NCBI RefSeq assembly: GCF_021919345.1
Contig: NZ_CP089293.1
Coordinates: forward strand, 1,116,001 to 1,180,000
Direction of reading: 5' to 3'
From: Paenarthrobacter nicotinovorans
Lineage (GTDB): Bacteria; Actinomycetota; Actinomycetes; Actinomycetales; Micrococcaceae
DNA length: 64,000 bases
Shown: in pieces, positions 1-8,989 of the stretch
Layout: the number at the start of each line of letters is the position of its first letter
Numbering within the stretch: position 1 is the first letter of the stretch
The notes under the pieces: generated by a model
Database searches by the model: none
Seen by the model: only the letters and a program-made list of their open reading frames with translations
What the model was told of the DNA's origin: nothing
Position numbers and translations under genes: made by a program

Positions 1-929
1 GCAAAGCGAAGAGGCGGCGTGACAAGCCCGGGAGCTGGAAGCTGGCCTTCAAACGCGATTGGCGACTCTACACGCTGTTGGCGCTGCCACTGCTGTATCT
101 TCTGATTTTCAGATACCTGCCGATGGCCGGCAATGTGATTGCCTTCCGTCAGTTCCAACCCGGTGGCAGTATCTTCGGGGAGAAGTGGGTTGGCCTCAAG
201 TACGTCACCCTCTTCATCAATGACCCCAGCTTTTGGCAGGCATTCCAGAACACCATCGTCCTGGGTGTCCTGACCCTGGTGTTCTGCTTCCCGATGCCCA
301 TCATCTTCGCGCTGATGCTCAACGAGTTGAGGTCGCAGAAGTTCAAGAAGTTCGTCCAGACCGTGGCATACCTGCCGCACTTCATGTCCGTGGTGATCAT
401 CGCCGGGATGATCCTGCAGAACTTCTCCATGACGGGAACCGTAAACCAGATCGCGGAGTCCCTGTTCGGAACTTCGGTGAACTTCACGCAGGACCCAGGT
501 TGGTTCCGGCCGATGTACATCAGCTCGGAAGTCTGGCAGACCATGGGCTGGGGAGCGATCCTCTACCTCGCCGCGCTCACCAGGGTCGATGAATCGTTGT
601 ACGAGGCGGCACGGATCGATGGCGCCAACCGCTGGCAGCAGACCTGGCATGTGACCCTGCCGGCCATCCGACCCACCATCATCACCCTGCTCATCCTGAA
701 CATCGGAACGTTCATGGCTGTGGGTTTCGAGAAGATCCTTCTCATTTACAACCCGCTCAACTACGCAACCTCAGACGTCATCTCCACCTACCTGTACCGG
801 GTAGGCCTGGAATCCAGCAACTTCAGCTACGCGGCCGCGATCGGAATGTTCGAATCCGTCATCGGCCTCACGCTGATCCTCTCAGCGAACGCGATTTCCA
901 AGCGCCTCGCAGGAACGAGCCTGTGGTGA
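1..929 (+). CDS. Carbohydrate ABC transporter permease, LplB type (5' end outside window)
   Basis: Inner-membrane permease of a sugar or oligosaccharide importer. The reading frame is already open at base 3, and about 308 residues are visible, beginning with a basic stretch (KAKRRRDKPGS) typical of the cytoplasmic N-terminus, so the true start lies just left of the window. Hydrophobic segments alternate through the protein. The EAA loop that contacts the ATPase is seen as YEAARIDGANRWQQTWHVTLP. The gene overlaps the next permease by 7 bp, and a solute-binding protein and a YesL gene follow. This is the LplB-YtcP-LipO order known for complex polysaccharide uptake in Gram-positives. No ATPase gene is present; such systems usually share an MsmX-type ATPase. 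Confidence 0.93.
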   Translation, partial: KAKRRRDKPGSWKLAFKRDWRLYTLLALPLLYLLIFRYLPMAGNVIAFRQFQPGGSIFGEKWVGLKYVTLFINDPSFWQAFQNTIVLGVLTLVFCFPMPIIFALMLNELRSQKFKKFVQTVAYLPHFMSVVIIAGMILQNFSMTGTVNQIAESLFGTSVNFTQDPGWFRPMYISSEVWQTMGWGAILYLAALTRVDESLYEAARIDGANRWQQTWHVTLPAIRPTIITLLILNIGTFMAVGFEKILLIYNPLNYATSDVISTYLYRVGLESSNFSYAAAIGMFESVIGLTLILSANAISKRLAGTSLW

Positions 930-1855
930 ACAAGTCAGCTACTGCCAACAAGGGCGCTGCGGCCCAAGGGGTCCTTTTGAAGAACATGCGGGTTTCCCGT
1001 GGGATGCGGATCTTCCGGGCCTTCAACCTGGTGTTCCTGCTGCTCGTGGTGTTCCTGACGATGTATCCGTTCCTGAACATCATTGCCCAGTCGTTCTCCA
1101 GTGAAGGCTTCATCAACGCCGGGCAGGTGAACCTGTTCCCGATGGGTTTCAACACGGAGACCTACAAGTTGATCCTGGCCGACTCCACGTTCTGGACCAA
1201 CTACGGAAATACGGTCCTGTACACAGTGGTGGCAACGGCTATTTCCATGGTGCTGACCACGGCCTTCGCTTACGCCATTGCCAAGAAGGACCTCAAGGGC
1301 CGCAGTGTGTTCATCGGCCTGGCAGTCTTCACCATGTTCTTCAACGGCGGCCTGATCCCGAACTACGTACTCATCAGTTCCTTGGGAATGCGGGACACCA
1401 TCTGGGCGGTGGTGCTGCCAAACGCCATCAGCGTCTTCAACCTGCTCATCATGAAGTCGTTCTTCGAGAACATGCCCCGTGAGCTGGAGGAAGCGGCATC
1501 GATTGACGGGCTTACCCAGTACGGGATCCTCTTCCGGGTAGTGCTGCCGCTGAGCAAAGCCATTGTGGCCACCATGGTGCTGTTCTACGCGGTGGCCAAC
1601 TGGAATTCCTGGTTCCAGGCCTTCCTCTACCTCGACAACCCGGACCTCTTCCCGGTCACCATCTATCTGCGCAACATGATTGCCGGTGTCACCACGGCCG
1701 GATCAGCGGGTGGGACGGCTGAAAACGTCGGGCAGATCGCAGCCAATATCCAGTCGGTCACCATCGTGCTCACCGTCATTCCCATCCTTTGCGTCTACCC
1801 CTTCGTCCAGAAGTACTTCTTCTCGGGCGTCATGCTCGGCTCCGTCAAGGAATGA
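923..1855 (+). CDS. Carbohydrate ABC transporter permease, YtcP type
   Basis: Second permease of the heterodimeric importer, 310 aa. GTG at 923 is chosen because AGGA lies 8 bp upstream; GTG at 926 is also possible. A basic N-terminus (about 35 residues) is followed by roughly six membrane segments and an EAA loop (EEAASIDGLTQYGILFRVVLP). Start and stop codons overlap with the preceding permease, so the two are translationally coupled. The C-terminus GVMLGSVKE is typical of the YtcP branch. The solute-binding protein gene follows 19 bp downstream. Confidence 0.93.
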   Translation: MVNKSATANKGAAAQGVLLKNMRVSRGMRIFRAFNLVFLLLVVFLTMYPFLNIIAQSFSSEGFINAGQVNLFPMGFNTETYKLILADSTFWTNYGNTVLYTVVATAISMVLTTAFAYAIAKKDLKGRSVFIGLAVFTMFFNGGLIPNYVLISSLGMRDTIWAVVLPNAISVFNLLIMKSFFENMPRELEEAASIDGLTQYGILFRVVLPLSKAIVATMVLFYAVANWNSWFQAFLYLDNPDLFPVTIYLRNMIAGVTTAGSAGGTAENVGQIAANIQSVTIVLTVIPILCVYPFVQKYFFSGVMLGSVKE

Positions 1856-1874
1856 ACCTATGAAAGGAAACCCC

Positions 1875-3509
1875 ATGATCAGCACACGAGAGTTCCGCAG
1901 GAGGGACTTCCTCGGCCTCGCATCCGTTGTCACCATCGGCCTGATGATGACCAGTTGTGATTCCGACACCTCCGAGAAGGTGGACACTTCCAAATCCCGC
2001 AACGGTGCGATGGAGAGTTTCAAGGTTGGTGACACATTCAAGGCGACGACGCCGTTGACGTTCACGTTCCTGTTCTCCGACCAACCCACCTATCCCTACA
2101 AGAAGGACTGGCTGCTGTTCACCAAGATGGCCAGCGACAACAACGTCACACTGGAACCGACCATCGTCCCCAACAGTGACTACGAGCAGAAGCGCAGCCT
2201 GCTCATCAGCTCCGGCAGTGCACCGGAAATCATCGCCAAGACCTACCCGGGACAGGAGTCGGCGTTTGTCTCCGCGGGAGCGGTGCTGCCCGTCAGCGAC
2301 TATGTGGACCTGATGCCGCACTTCCAGGAGAAAGTGAAGAAGTGGAAGCTCGAACCGGAAATTGAAGCGCTGACCCAGGAAGACGGCAAGTACTACGTTC
2401 TTCCCGGATTGCATGAGGAATTGTGGCCGGACTATTCCCTGTGTTTCCGCAAGGATGTGCTGAAGAAGGAAGGTCTTTCCGAGCCGAAGACGTGGGACGA
2501 GTTCCGCGATGTGCTGCGCTCGCTGAAGAAGGCCTACCCGGACGTTGTTCCCTTCTCCGACCGGTTCAAGGGTGACAGCGTCCTCAACATCGCCAGCGCA
2601 GCGTTCGGGACGGTGGCCGGTTGGGGATTGGTTGACGGGCTCCAGTTCGATCAGGACAAGAAGCAGTTCGGGTTCGCAGCGGGCACCTCCAAGTTCAAAG
2701 ATCTGGTGACGTACTTCAACTCACTGGTCTCCGAAGGATTGATGGACCCGGAAAGCTTCACCCAGACGGACGATTCCGCCATCCAGAAATTTGTCTCGGG
2801 GAAGTCGTTCGTCATCAGCGCCAACTCGCAGAACGTCATTACGTATCGCACATCCATGGAGCAGTCGCTGGGCAAGGGCAACTTCGAAGTCGGCAAGATC
2901 ATCGTTCCAGGTGGCCCGGCGGGCGACATCATCGGTGGCAGCCGCTTGGAGAACGGCATCATGTTGAACTCGTCCGTCAAAGACAAAGACAGCTTCGTCG
3001 CGCTCATCCAGTACATCGACTGGCTCTTCTACAGTGACGCCGGGCAGGAATTCAGTAAATGGGGAGTGGAAGGAACCACCTTTACCAAGGAAGGCGGCAA
3101 GCGCAAGCTCGCGGCCGACATCAACTTCCAGGGACTCAACCCTGCAGGCACCAAGGATCTTCGTGTTGACTACGGGTTCTCCGGCGGCAACTTCGCCTAC
3201 GGCGGCACGACGGAACTCCTGCAGTCCACGTTCAATGAAGAAGAACTGGCCTTCCAGGAAGCGATGAAGTCGAAGAAGCCGCGCCCGGTCGCGCCGCCGG
3301 TCCCGTTCAACGACGTCGATCGCGAACAAGCCACGTTGGCGCTCACCCCGCTGAAAGACCACGTCAAGCAGAACACCCTCAAGTTCATCACCGGCCAACG
3401 TCCCCTCGGCGAGTTCGACGCCTACGTCAAGGAACTCGACAGCAAAGGCCAGACAAAATACGTGGAGCTGGCGAACAAGGCCTACAAAGCGTACGCGGAC
3501 AAGAAGTAG
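1875..3509 (+). CDS. Extracellular solute-binding protein (Tat-exported, likely lipoprotein)
   Basis: Family-1 substrate-binding protein of the importer, 544 aa from ATG 1875, the start preceded by AAAGGA 6 bp upstream (in-frame ATG 1860 is an alternative). The N-terminus carries a twin-arginine motif (RRRDFLGLA), a hydrophobic core and a possible lipobox ending at Cys (MMTSC). This predicts Tat export of the folded protein and lipid anchoring, although the lipobox lacks the usual leucine at -3. The length fits the large LipO/YtcQ class, which binds oligosaccharides. The substrate cannot be deduced from sequence. Confidence 0.92.
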   Translation: MISTREFRRRDFLGLASVVTIGLMMTSCDSDTSEKVDTSKSRNGAMESFKVGDTFKATTPLTFTFLFSDQPTYPYKKDWLLFTKMASDNNVTLEPTIVPNSDYEQKRSLLISSGSAPEIIAKTYPGQESAFVSAGAVLPVSDYVDLMPHFQEKVKKWKLEPEIEALTQEDGKYYVLPGLHEELWPDYSLCFRKDVLKKEGLSEPKTWDEFRDVLRSLKKAYPDVVPFSDRFKGDSVLNIASAAFGTVAGWGLVDGLQFDQDKKQFGFAAGTSKFKDLVTYFNSLVSEGLMDPESFTQTDDSAIQKFVSGKSFVISANSQNVITYRTSMEQSLGKGNFEVGKIIVPGGPAGDIIGGSRLENGIMLNSSVKDKDSFVALIQYIDWLFYSDAGQEFSKWGVEGTTFTKEGGKRKLAADINFQGLNPAGTKDLRVDYGFSGGNFAYGGTTELLQSTFNEEELAFQEAMKSKKPRPVAPPVPFNDVDREQATLALTPLKDHVKQNTLKFITGQRPLGEFDAYVKELDSKGQTKYVELANKAYKAYADKK

Positions 3510-3514
3510 ATCTG

Positions 3515-4201
3515 ATGGCAGGCAGGAAGCCAGAATTCGGAACGGGACCACTGTTCAAAGCCGCCGGCACTGTATATGGCATCATGACCGGGAGTGCTCT
3601 GTTGGTGTTGGCCAATGCACCGGCGGTTCTCATGCCGTTGCTGGTCGGTGTACTCGGGCCAGGTGCGCTGCTGGGGTTTGTCCTAGTGGGACCTTCTGTT
3701 GTGGCTTCCTGCTATGCCTTCAATCGACTTCTTGCAGGCGGGGACAGGGGAGTGTTCCGTGACTTCCTGGCTTCGTACCGTCTGAACTTCAAGCAGGCAC
3801 TGCTCGTGTGGCTGCCCTACATGCTGTTCCTGGGTGTCATCGCTTTCAACCTGAGCGTCCTCCCCGGCTCACCGGACGCTGCCTCAGGATTCGGGATGCA
3901 GTTCGCCGCACGGATAGGTCTGGTGGGTCTCGCGCTCCTGGTCTGCACTGCCGCCATGAACGCGATGCTCATCCTTTCCCGCTTCAGCTTCCGCGCCCGG
4001 GACGTCTACCGGTTGTCCCTCTACGCTTTGGGCGTGGAGAAGAGGGTGTCGTTGGGCACCGCCGGGATCCTGTTCGTGACCGCCTTCATTCTGGGAATGA
4101 CCACCGTCTGGTTGATGCTCTTTACAGCCGGTTTGGTGCTGTACCTCGTCTGCCTCAATTCCCTTTCAATGCTGAGGTTCGTTGAAGCCAGGTTCACCTG
4201 A
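3515..4201 (+). CDS. YesL family membrane protein (DUF624)
   Basis: Integral membrane protein of 228 aa starting 5 bp after the binding-protein stop, so last gene of the ABC operon. Several hydrophobic segments are visible, and the N-terminal pattern (FKAAGTVYGIMTGSALLVLANAPAVLMPLLVG) resembles the YesL/DUF624 family. That family almost always sits with LplB/YtcP-type importers of rhamnogalacturonan or similar glycans. Its function is unknown; an accessory role in uptake is inferred from context. Confidence 0.85.
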   Translation: MAGRKPEFGTGPLFKAAGTVYGIMTGSALLVLANAPAVLMPLLVGVLGPGALLGFVLVGPSVVASCYAFNRLLAGGDRGVFRDFLASYRLNFKQALLVWLPYMLFLGVIAFNLSVLPGSPDAASGFGMQFAARIGLVGLALLVCTAAMNAMLILSRFSFRARDVYRLSLYALGVEKRVSLGTAGILFVTAFILGMTTVWLMLFTAGLVLYLVCLNSLSMLRFVEARFT

Positions 4202-4317
4202 GGACGGCGCAGGATCCTGCCTGGCGGTGTCCTATCCGAACCGACAGAAATCAATCAGCACTCTTTCAAGAGATCTGCATCACGTTCTCGAGGGCGGCCC
4301 CACAGAAAGAGTAGGGG

Positions 4318-4971
4318 GTGCAATGGGCGTCCTCTGTGGCAAGTGATGGGGAAAAATATGAACAGGGAGAATTGCGTCCGCGGATCAAATTTCAACTCGG
4401 CACAAAAGGGCCGACGTCGCTTTGGCTTAAATCGCTGACCGTAGGGTTGGTGATACTTCTGATGACAGCACTTGGCATGAGCCCTGCAAAGGCATATGTC
4501 CTTGAGGGCGTTCGGTGGGAAGGCACGCCGACCAGCGGTTGTTGCGCAACCATTTACATTCAGTACCAGCCAAGTATGTACAGCATCAACATAGCAGGCT
4601 GGGATAATGGTCGTTATGCATGGAACGTCGCTCCGGACAACATCTACCTTCCCAGCGGACCCGGCGCGCTGACGGTTGACGATGCGTACGCCTCTACCGT
4701 GGGATGGGATGGTGTCACCTATTACAGCTGGCACAGCTGCTCGACAGGAAACTGCTTTGCTTATGCCAACGCGTATCTGAACTATTACTACACGTCAGGC
4801 TACTCTTCGGCCACGATCCAAGGAGTCGCAGCTCACGAGCTGGGTCACGCTATCGGACTAGGCCACGCCGGCGGCTGCGTTCTCATGACTTCCTCCACCT
4901 CCACACGAAATAGCTGTGGGGTATTTGGGCCAACCAATGATGACAACAACGGCACTATTGCCCTGTACTAA
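4318..4971 (+). CDS. Secreted matrixin-like zinc metalloprotease
   Basis: Exported M10-type metallopeptidase. The zinc signature HELGHAIGLGH (HExxHxxGxxH) is followed 4-5 residues later by CVLM, a plausible Met-turn, so the active site looks complete. A signal-peptide-like stretch (LWLKSLTVGLVILLMTALGMSPAKA) precedes the short catalytic domain. The start is uncertain: GTG 4318 gives 217 aa with a long tail before the signal, TTG 4372 would place the signal nearer the N-terminus but has a crowded ribosome site, and ATG 4358 lies in another frame that stops after 26 codons. By eye the DNA is AT-richer than the flanks, suggesting acquisition. A lipoprotein gene follows. Confidence 0.85.
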   Translation: MQWASSVASDGEKYEQGELRPRIKFQLGTKGPTSLWLKSLTVGLVILLMTALGMSPAKAYVLEGVRWEGTPTSGCCATIYIQYQPSMYSINIAGWDNGRYAWNVAPDNIYLPSGPGALTVDDAYASTVGWDGVTYYSWHSCSTGNCFAYANAYLNYYYTSGYSSATIQGVAAHELGHAIGLGHAGGCVLMTSSTSTRNSCGVFGPTNDDNNGTIALY

Positions 4972-5000
4972 TTGCTCTGTTCAGAGAGGATGCTGAAATC

Positions 5001-5582
5001 ATGAGGACACAATTCATAAAGAAGTCCGCATTTCCACGTATGGCTTCAACGATAATCGCCCTAGTTACTATTGCGGGTCTCTCGGGATGCGCAGGTTCGC
5101 CCGAGGCGGCTAATCCCAGCAGCTCCGCCAACACTGTAGGCATGGACGCCAGTTGGGCGGAGAGCTACGACAATTTGACGGATCTAAAAGCGCACAGCGC
5201 GCTGGCTGTCGAGGGAAGCTTCACGCGAATCATAGACGAATCCAAGATCAAAACTGTCCCTATCACGGATTTTGAGTTCACCGTTGACGAAGTAATCCAT
5301 GATCCCGCGGGCACCCTGAAAGAGGGGACCCGCATAACCGTGCGACAGACCGGCGGGTCTGTTGACGGGGTTCTTCATCAGATCTCAGACGACCCGTTGT
5401 TCAAGATTTCTGAAAATGCCGTCCTGTTCCTCAAAGAGCCGGAGCCTGGCCTATTTTATGTAATCGGTGGACCGTCAGGGCGCTTTGAAGTCATCAACGG
5501 AAGGGTCACACCTTTCGACGCTGAGGGAACAAAGTTTGAGGGCACCCTGGAAGACTTCGCCGCAGCGGTGAAGGGTTCCTAG
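5001..5582 (+). CDS. Putative lipoprotein of unknown function
   Basis: 193-aa exported protein. ATG 5001 has GAGAGGA about 10 bp upstream. The N-terminus has a basic region, a hydrophobic stretch and lipobox LSGC, predicting lipid anchoring. The body looks like a compact beta-rich domain (FTVDEVIHDPAGTLKEGTRITVRQTGG; VLFLKEPEPGLFYVIGGPSGRFEVINGRVTPF) that I cannot assign with certainty. It lies 29 bp after the matrixin gene, shares its lower GC, and is probably co-transcribed. It might modulate or anchor the protease, but that rests on adjacency only. Confidence 0.8.
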   Translation: MRTQFIKKSAFPRMASTIIALVTIAGLSGCAGSPEAANPSSSANTVGMDASWAESYDNLTDLKAHSALAVEGSFTRIIDESKIKTVPITDFEFTVDEVIHDPAGTLKEGTRITVRQTGGSVDGVLHQISDDPLFKISENAVLFLKEPEPGLFYVIGGPSGRFEVINGRVTPFDAEGTKFEGTLEDFAAAVKGS

Positions 5583-5665
5583 GTCGTCAAAACTCAGAGG
5601 GGGCATGTCGCCTGGAACTGCTGTCCTATCCGATTTTTGGGTAAGCAGTCTTGGTGGCAGCCCCC

Positions 5666-6151
5666 TCAATCTTCTGTGACCTGTTCCCGCAGGATATCCG
5701 CGTGCCCGCAGTGCTGGGCCAGTTCACGCAGCATATGCAGATACACCCAGCGCAAGGGGAGGGGGCCGCGGCGGTTGCCGGGGAGAAGGTCGTCCAGCCC
5801 CAGGTCCGACGTAGCCTTCCGCGAAGCCTCGCAGGCCGCCGAGTAAGCCGCTTGAATGCTGGCGATGGTGTCTTCTTCACCGAGGATAAAGGACTCATCC
5901 GGTGTGGCCGGAATGCCAATCTCGGCCCGAGGCCTGCAGGTGATGGCTTCGTCGAACCACACCTTCTCCACGAAGGTGGCGTGCTTCACGAGACCCAGCA
6001 GCGTCGTACGTGAGGGGACCAACCGCCGTCGTGCCTGTTCCTCGGTGAGTCCGTCCAAGCTGGCGTTCAGCGCGCGGCGGTGCTCGTCCAGGAAAGCCTC
6101 GAATTGCGTCCGGATGTCGTCGTGGGTGACGTCCTGCGTGGAGGCGCTCAT
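5666..6151 (-). CDS. DinB family protein (DUF664, mycothiol-dependent type)
   Basis: 161-aa four-helix-bundle protein of the DinB/DUF664 group, a superfamily that includes mycothiol- and bacillithiol-dependent transferases. The start MSASTQDV at 6151 overlaps the stop of the upstream VOC gene by 4 bp (ATGA). The N-terminal part ([38 protein letters not shown]) and the late [17 protein letters not shown] match the family. Likely metal-binding histidines are in VKHATFVE and in QHCGHAD. The substrate is unknown. The coupling suggests a small detoxification operon. Confidence 0.88.
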   Translation of the reverse strand: MSASTQDVTHDDIRTQFEAFLDEHRRALNASLDGLTEEQARRRLVPSRTTLLGLVKHATFVEKVWFDEAITCRPRAEIGIPATPDESFILGEEDTIASIQAAYSAACEASRKATSDLGLDDLLPGNRRGPLPLRWVYLHMLRELAQHCGHADILREQVTED

Positions 6152-6579
6152 GCTAAAACCACCGTTCCGTCCTCGTCGATCCGCCAGCCGGGGTTGTACG
6201 CGATCTCCCAGACGATGCCGTTGGGATCCTTGACGTGCCCGTGGAAGATGCCGCCGAAAGCGCCTGCCTGTGCGGGTTTGATCAGCGTGGCGCCCGCAGT
6301 CACAAGTGCGTCGATGGTGCGGGAGACCTCCGCTGCGCTGCCGACGTTGTGGGAGAGCGTCACTCCACTCACACCAGGGGTTTGGATGCCGCTGGCCAGG
6401 TCCTGGTCGAACTTTTCGGCGTCGAACAGGCCGAGCATCAAACCCGGGGCAACCTGGAAGAAGAGGATTTCGCCGGGCACGTCCATGAGCGGCTCCCAAC
6501 CGAGCCCGTCCTTGTAAAAGGCGCGGGCCCGGTCGAGATCAGGCGTGGCGAACGTGATGAAGTGCAGTCGCTGGTCCAT
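6148..6579 (-). CDS. VOC family (glyoxalase/bleomycin resistance-like) protein
   Basis: 143-aa vicinal-oxygen-chelate fold protein with the usual two beta-alpha-beta-beta-beta modules ([27 protein letters not shown] at the start; [17 protein letters not shown] near the end). The DPNG turn and nearby Glu are characteristic. It is translationally coupled to the downstream DinB gene (ATGA overlap). Members act as glyoxalases, dioxygenases or drug-binding proteins, and the specific activity cannot be read from sequence. Confidence 0.9.
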   Translation of the reverse strand: MDQRLHFITFATPDLDRARAFYKDGLGWEPLMDVPGEILFFQVAPGLMLGLFDAEKFDQDLASGIQTPGVSGVTLSHNVGSAAEVSRTIDALVTAGATLIKPAQAGAFGGIFHGHVKDPNGIVWEIAYNPGWRIDEDGTVVLA

Positions 6580-6614
6580 ACGGACATGCTAGCGACAGGG
6601 TACGACGCCGGAAG

Positions 6615-7370
6615 CTAGCTCAGGCGCTGACGGGTGCCGTTCAGATGGGAAGCCGGGGCGTCGAAGAGCGCGGCGATGTGTTCGCCAAGTTCGTTGACAT
6701 GCGTGTAGCCGGGGAACTTGCGGTGCGGCGCGGCCTCCTTCATGGCATCGTCCAAAAGGGCTTTCACAATGAAAACCACGGCGGCCGAGGTCTGTTCCTT
6801 GGGCTCAGTCTTGTGGCCGGACTGGGCTGCGTTGAAACCGTCGGCGACGCCGAGGACCCATGCTTCGGAGGCGGCCTTGATGGCCGAATAGCTGGCGCCC
6901 CCGGCGGTGGGGTTCGCTGCCGCCGTGGCGGAAACGATGGCGAGGCGGCCCCGCGGCGATGCCTCCAAATCCGGGTAGAAAGCGCGGGAGGTATTCCGGA
7001 GGGTGGTCATGATGCTGGTGTGCAGGACGTCCCAGTCCTCGTCCCTCTGGCCCGTGATTCCTTCGCCTCCGCGCCAACCGCCGACCAAGTGGATGAGTCC
7101 GTCCACTGGGCCCAGGTCGCTTCGAACTGCGGCGGCCAGCTTCTCCACCGACTCAAGGTTCGCGAGGTTGCACGTGTAGGGGATCACGCCGTCGTGGTTC
7201 TGGGCGAGTTCCTCCAGGCGGGCGGCGTCGAGGTCGACGGCGGCAACCCCGGCTCCCGCAGCGAGGAGTGCCGCCACAACCGCCTGGCCGGCGGCACTGG
7301 TTGATCCTGCCACCACAACGTTGAGGGCCGGGGTGGATGCCACGTCGTTGTGGTCATTCGTAGTAGGCAA
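6615..7370 (-). CDS. SDR family NAD(P)-dependent oxidoreductase
   Basis: Short-chain dehydrogenase, about 251 aa from TTG 7370, chosen because AAGGA sits 6 bp upstream; an earlier in-frame start at 7424 lacks one. The Rossmann motif is unusual (VVVAGSTSAAGQAVVAALLAAG) but placed correctly. The catalytic Ser and the Tyr-x-x-x-Lys pair occur as IVSATAAANPTAGGASYSAIKAASEAW. LVGGWRGGEG follows the NNAG position. An inserted charged stretch (AAQSGHKTEPKEQTS) suggests a divergent branch. The substrate is unknown. Confidence 0.88.
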   Translation of the reverse strand: MPTTNDHNDVASTPALNVVVAGSTSAAGQAVVAALLAAGAGVAAVDLDAARLEELAQNHDGVIPYTCNLANLESVEKLAAAVRSDLGPVDGLIHLVGGWRGGEGITGQRDEDWDVLHTSIMTTLRNTSRAFYPDLEASPRGRLAIVSATAAANPTAGGASYSAIKAASEAWVLGVADGFNAAQSGHKTEPKEQTSAAVVFIVKALLDDAMKEAAPHRKFPGYTHVNELGEHIAALFDAPASHLNGTRQRLS

Positions 7371-7627
7371 GGTGTGTCCTTCCAAGACGTAATCACGGTC
7401 GGAAGGAGCATATCCGGTGGACAAGGTTGGCTTATGCCTAGATTAGCTTAGGGATAGAGGATCTAATGCTCAGTGCTTATTGGGTCCTCTAAGCAAGCCA
7501 GTGAGTGTGGCTGCTTGACGTTGAAGTTCCGATCGGTGGCAGCGTCTGCGGGCCCAAAAATCCAGATGATTGAGCGACTCGCCATGGCCTGTTGAGGCAC
7601 CGTCGGCGGCGGTGGGAGGATGGAGCG

Positions 7628-8317
7628 GTGGAACCCCTCTTCGACTTCCTTGGCAGTTACTGGTGGCTCATCTTCCCCATCGGCGGGATGGCTGGCGGTT
7701 GGGCGAGATCGTGGTCCAAAGCGAGTGAAGAGCGGCACCGCCGCAAGGTGGAACTGCTGAAGCTGCGAAACCAATTGGCCGTGCATGAGGAAGCGAACCA
7801 GGCCGAAGTGGTTTCCCTGATGTCCGCCCACGATTCGGTCAATCACAGATGGCTGGAGTACGAACTCGACGTCGGCAATCTCATCGACTTTCCGCTGATG
7901 ACCGACGTCCGTGAGCCACTGACCGTCGCTTTCCTGCGCGCCAAGAAGGAAGCCGACGGCTTGCGTCCCGGAGCGCCTGAAGAAATTTCGACGCCGGCCC
8001 GGCTCGCCGAGTACCGCGCGGCAGTCCACAGCTACGAGTTGGCCTTCGACGTAGCCGAACGCGAAGCCCGGAGAATCAAGGACGGTAACTTCAGCGGCCC
8101 GGAGCGGCAACGACTGGCTACGGCACGGAAACTGCTGCGCATTGCGGAGGACACCGCAGCTACACCTGCGGAACGGCAAACGGCGTACAAGCGCGCCCGC
8201 AAGGAACTCGACGGCCTGATTGTCCTTCCCGAAGCAACAGTTGCCGCGCTGGAAGGCAAAATCGCCGGAATGCTGGATACCCGGAAGGACCCGGACACGG
8301 ACGTGAAGTTCGCGTGA
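7628..8317 (+). CDS. Hypothetical protein with N-terminal membrane segment
   Basis: 229 aa from GTG 7628, preceded by GGGAGGA at 7 bp. One N-terminal hydrophobic segment (FLGSYWWLIFPIGGMAGGW) is followed by a long, highly charged, mostly helical cytoplasmic region with likely coiled coil (EERHRRKVELLKLRNQLAVHEEANQAE). No catalytic motif is seen. It resembles the many PspA-like or scaffold-like single-pass hypotheticals of Arthrobacter; I do not assign a function. It converges on the acetyltransferase gene downstream. Confidence 0.8.
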   Translation: MEPLFDFLGSYWWLIFPIGGMAGGWARSWSKASEERHRRKVELLKLRNQLAVHEEANQAEVVSLMSAHDSVNHRWLEYELDVGNLIDFPLMTDVREPLTVAFLRAKKEADGLRPGAPEEISTPARLAEYRAAVHSYELAFDVAEREARRIKDGNFSGPERQRLATARKLLRIAEDTAATPAERQTAYKRARKELDGLIVLPEATVAALEGKIAGMLDTRKDPDTDVKFA

Positions 8318-8330
8318 CGCGGAGAGGCAG

Positions 8331-8831
8331 CTAACGGAGCTTGACACCCATCACGGTCCGAACCGTGGAGCCCGCAAGGTCGTCCTCAAGGTGCCGCATT
8401 CCGATCCGTTCGGCGACGCGCCTCGAGGCACCATTGTCGGGGTGGATGATGGCTACCAGGCGATCAACTTCCACCACGTCCCGGGCGTATTCGAGGCAGG
8501 CCAAAGCGGCTTCCGTGGCATAGCCCCGCCGCTGAAGATCCAGGCGTACGTGGTAACCAACCTCAAGCTCGGACCGGCGATTGACGTTCTGCCACGTCAA
8601 CCCGCAGTCGCCGACAAAATCGCCGTCGTGGGTTTCCACGATCCACAACCCGTACCCGTGGTGGGCATAGTTCGCCCGGTTCCAGTCGATCCAGGCGGCT
8701 GCTTCTTCCCGGGTTTTGGGCGCCGGGTAGTACGTCATGACGTGGGGGTCACCGAGCAGGCTGCTCATCCCGTCGATGTCAGCTGGCGTCATCTCGCGAA
8801 AGCGCAATCGTTTGGTTGGGAGGGGGAGCAT
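8331..8831 (-). CDS. GNAT family N-acetyltransferase (RimJ/RimL-like)
   Basis: 166-aa acetyltransferase. It opens with LPTKRLRFREMTPADIDGMSSLLGDPHVMTYYP, typical of the RimJ/RimL-like branch, and has the acetyl-CoA loop region LQRRGYATEAALACLEYARD and the end segment RVAERIGMRHLEDD. These proteins acetylate N-terminal amines of proteins or small amines; the target is unknown. It is transcribed alone, convergent with the preceding gene. Confidence 0.92.
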   Translation of the reverse strand: MLPLPTKRLRFREMTPADIDGMSSLLGDPHVMTYYPAPKTREEAAAWIDWNRANYAHHGYGLWIVETHDGDFVGDCGLTWQNVNRRSELEVGYHVRLDLQRRGYATEAALACLEYARDVVEVDRLVAIIHPDNGASRRVAERIGMRHLEDDLAGSTVRTVMGVKLR

Positions 8832-8989
8832 CTCCGAAGCCTACCGGCAGCTGACCCCGCCGTGGGCCGTGCTTCCGTTACCTTCTTTGAACTCCGTTGG
8901 ACGCTTATGCAACCGGAATCGGCTGAATTTGGGGCCACCGAATGTCAAAGTGGGTCGTGAACCTACAGGCAGCCCACGTGGGTACCCGT

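Noticed and set aside
1680..1874. Longer start for the solute-binding protein
   Set aside because: The extension overlaps the permease gene in another frame; the Tat signal and ribosome site place the start at 1875.
4202..4260. Terminator after the YesL gene (AGGAC ... GTCCT with GCAGGATCCTGC)
   Set aside because: Pairing is broken and there is no T-run; too weak to list.
7463..8347. Minus-strand 294-codon frame opposite the 7628-8317 gene
   Set aside because: Lacks a ribosome site and protein-like composition; the plus-strand frame has the start signal and a sensible membrane/coiled-coil layout.
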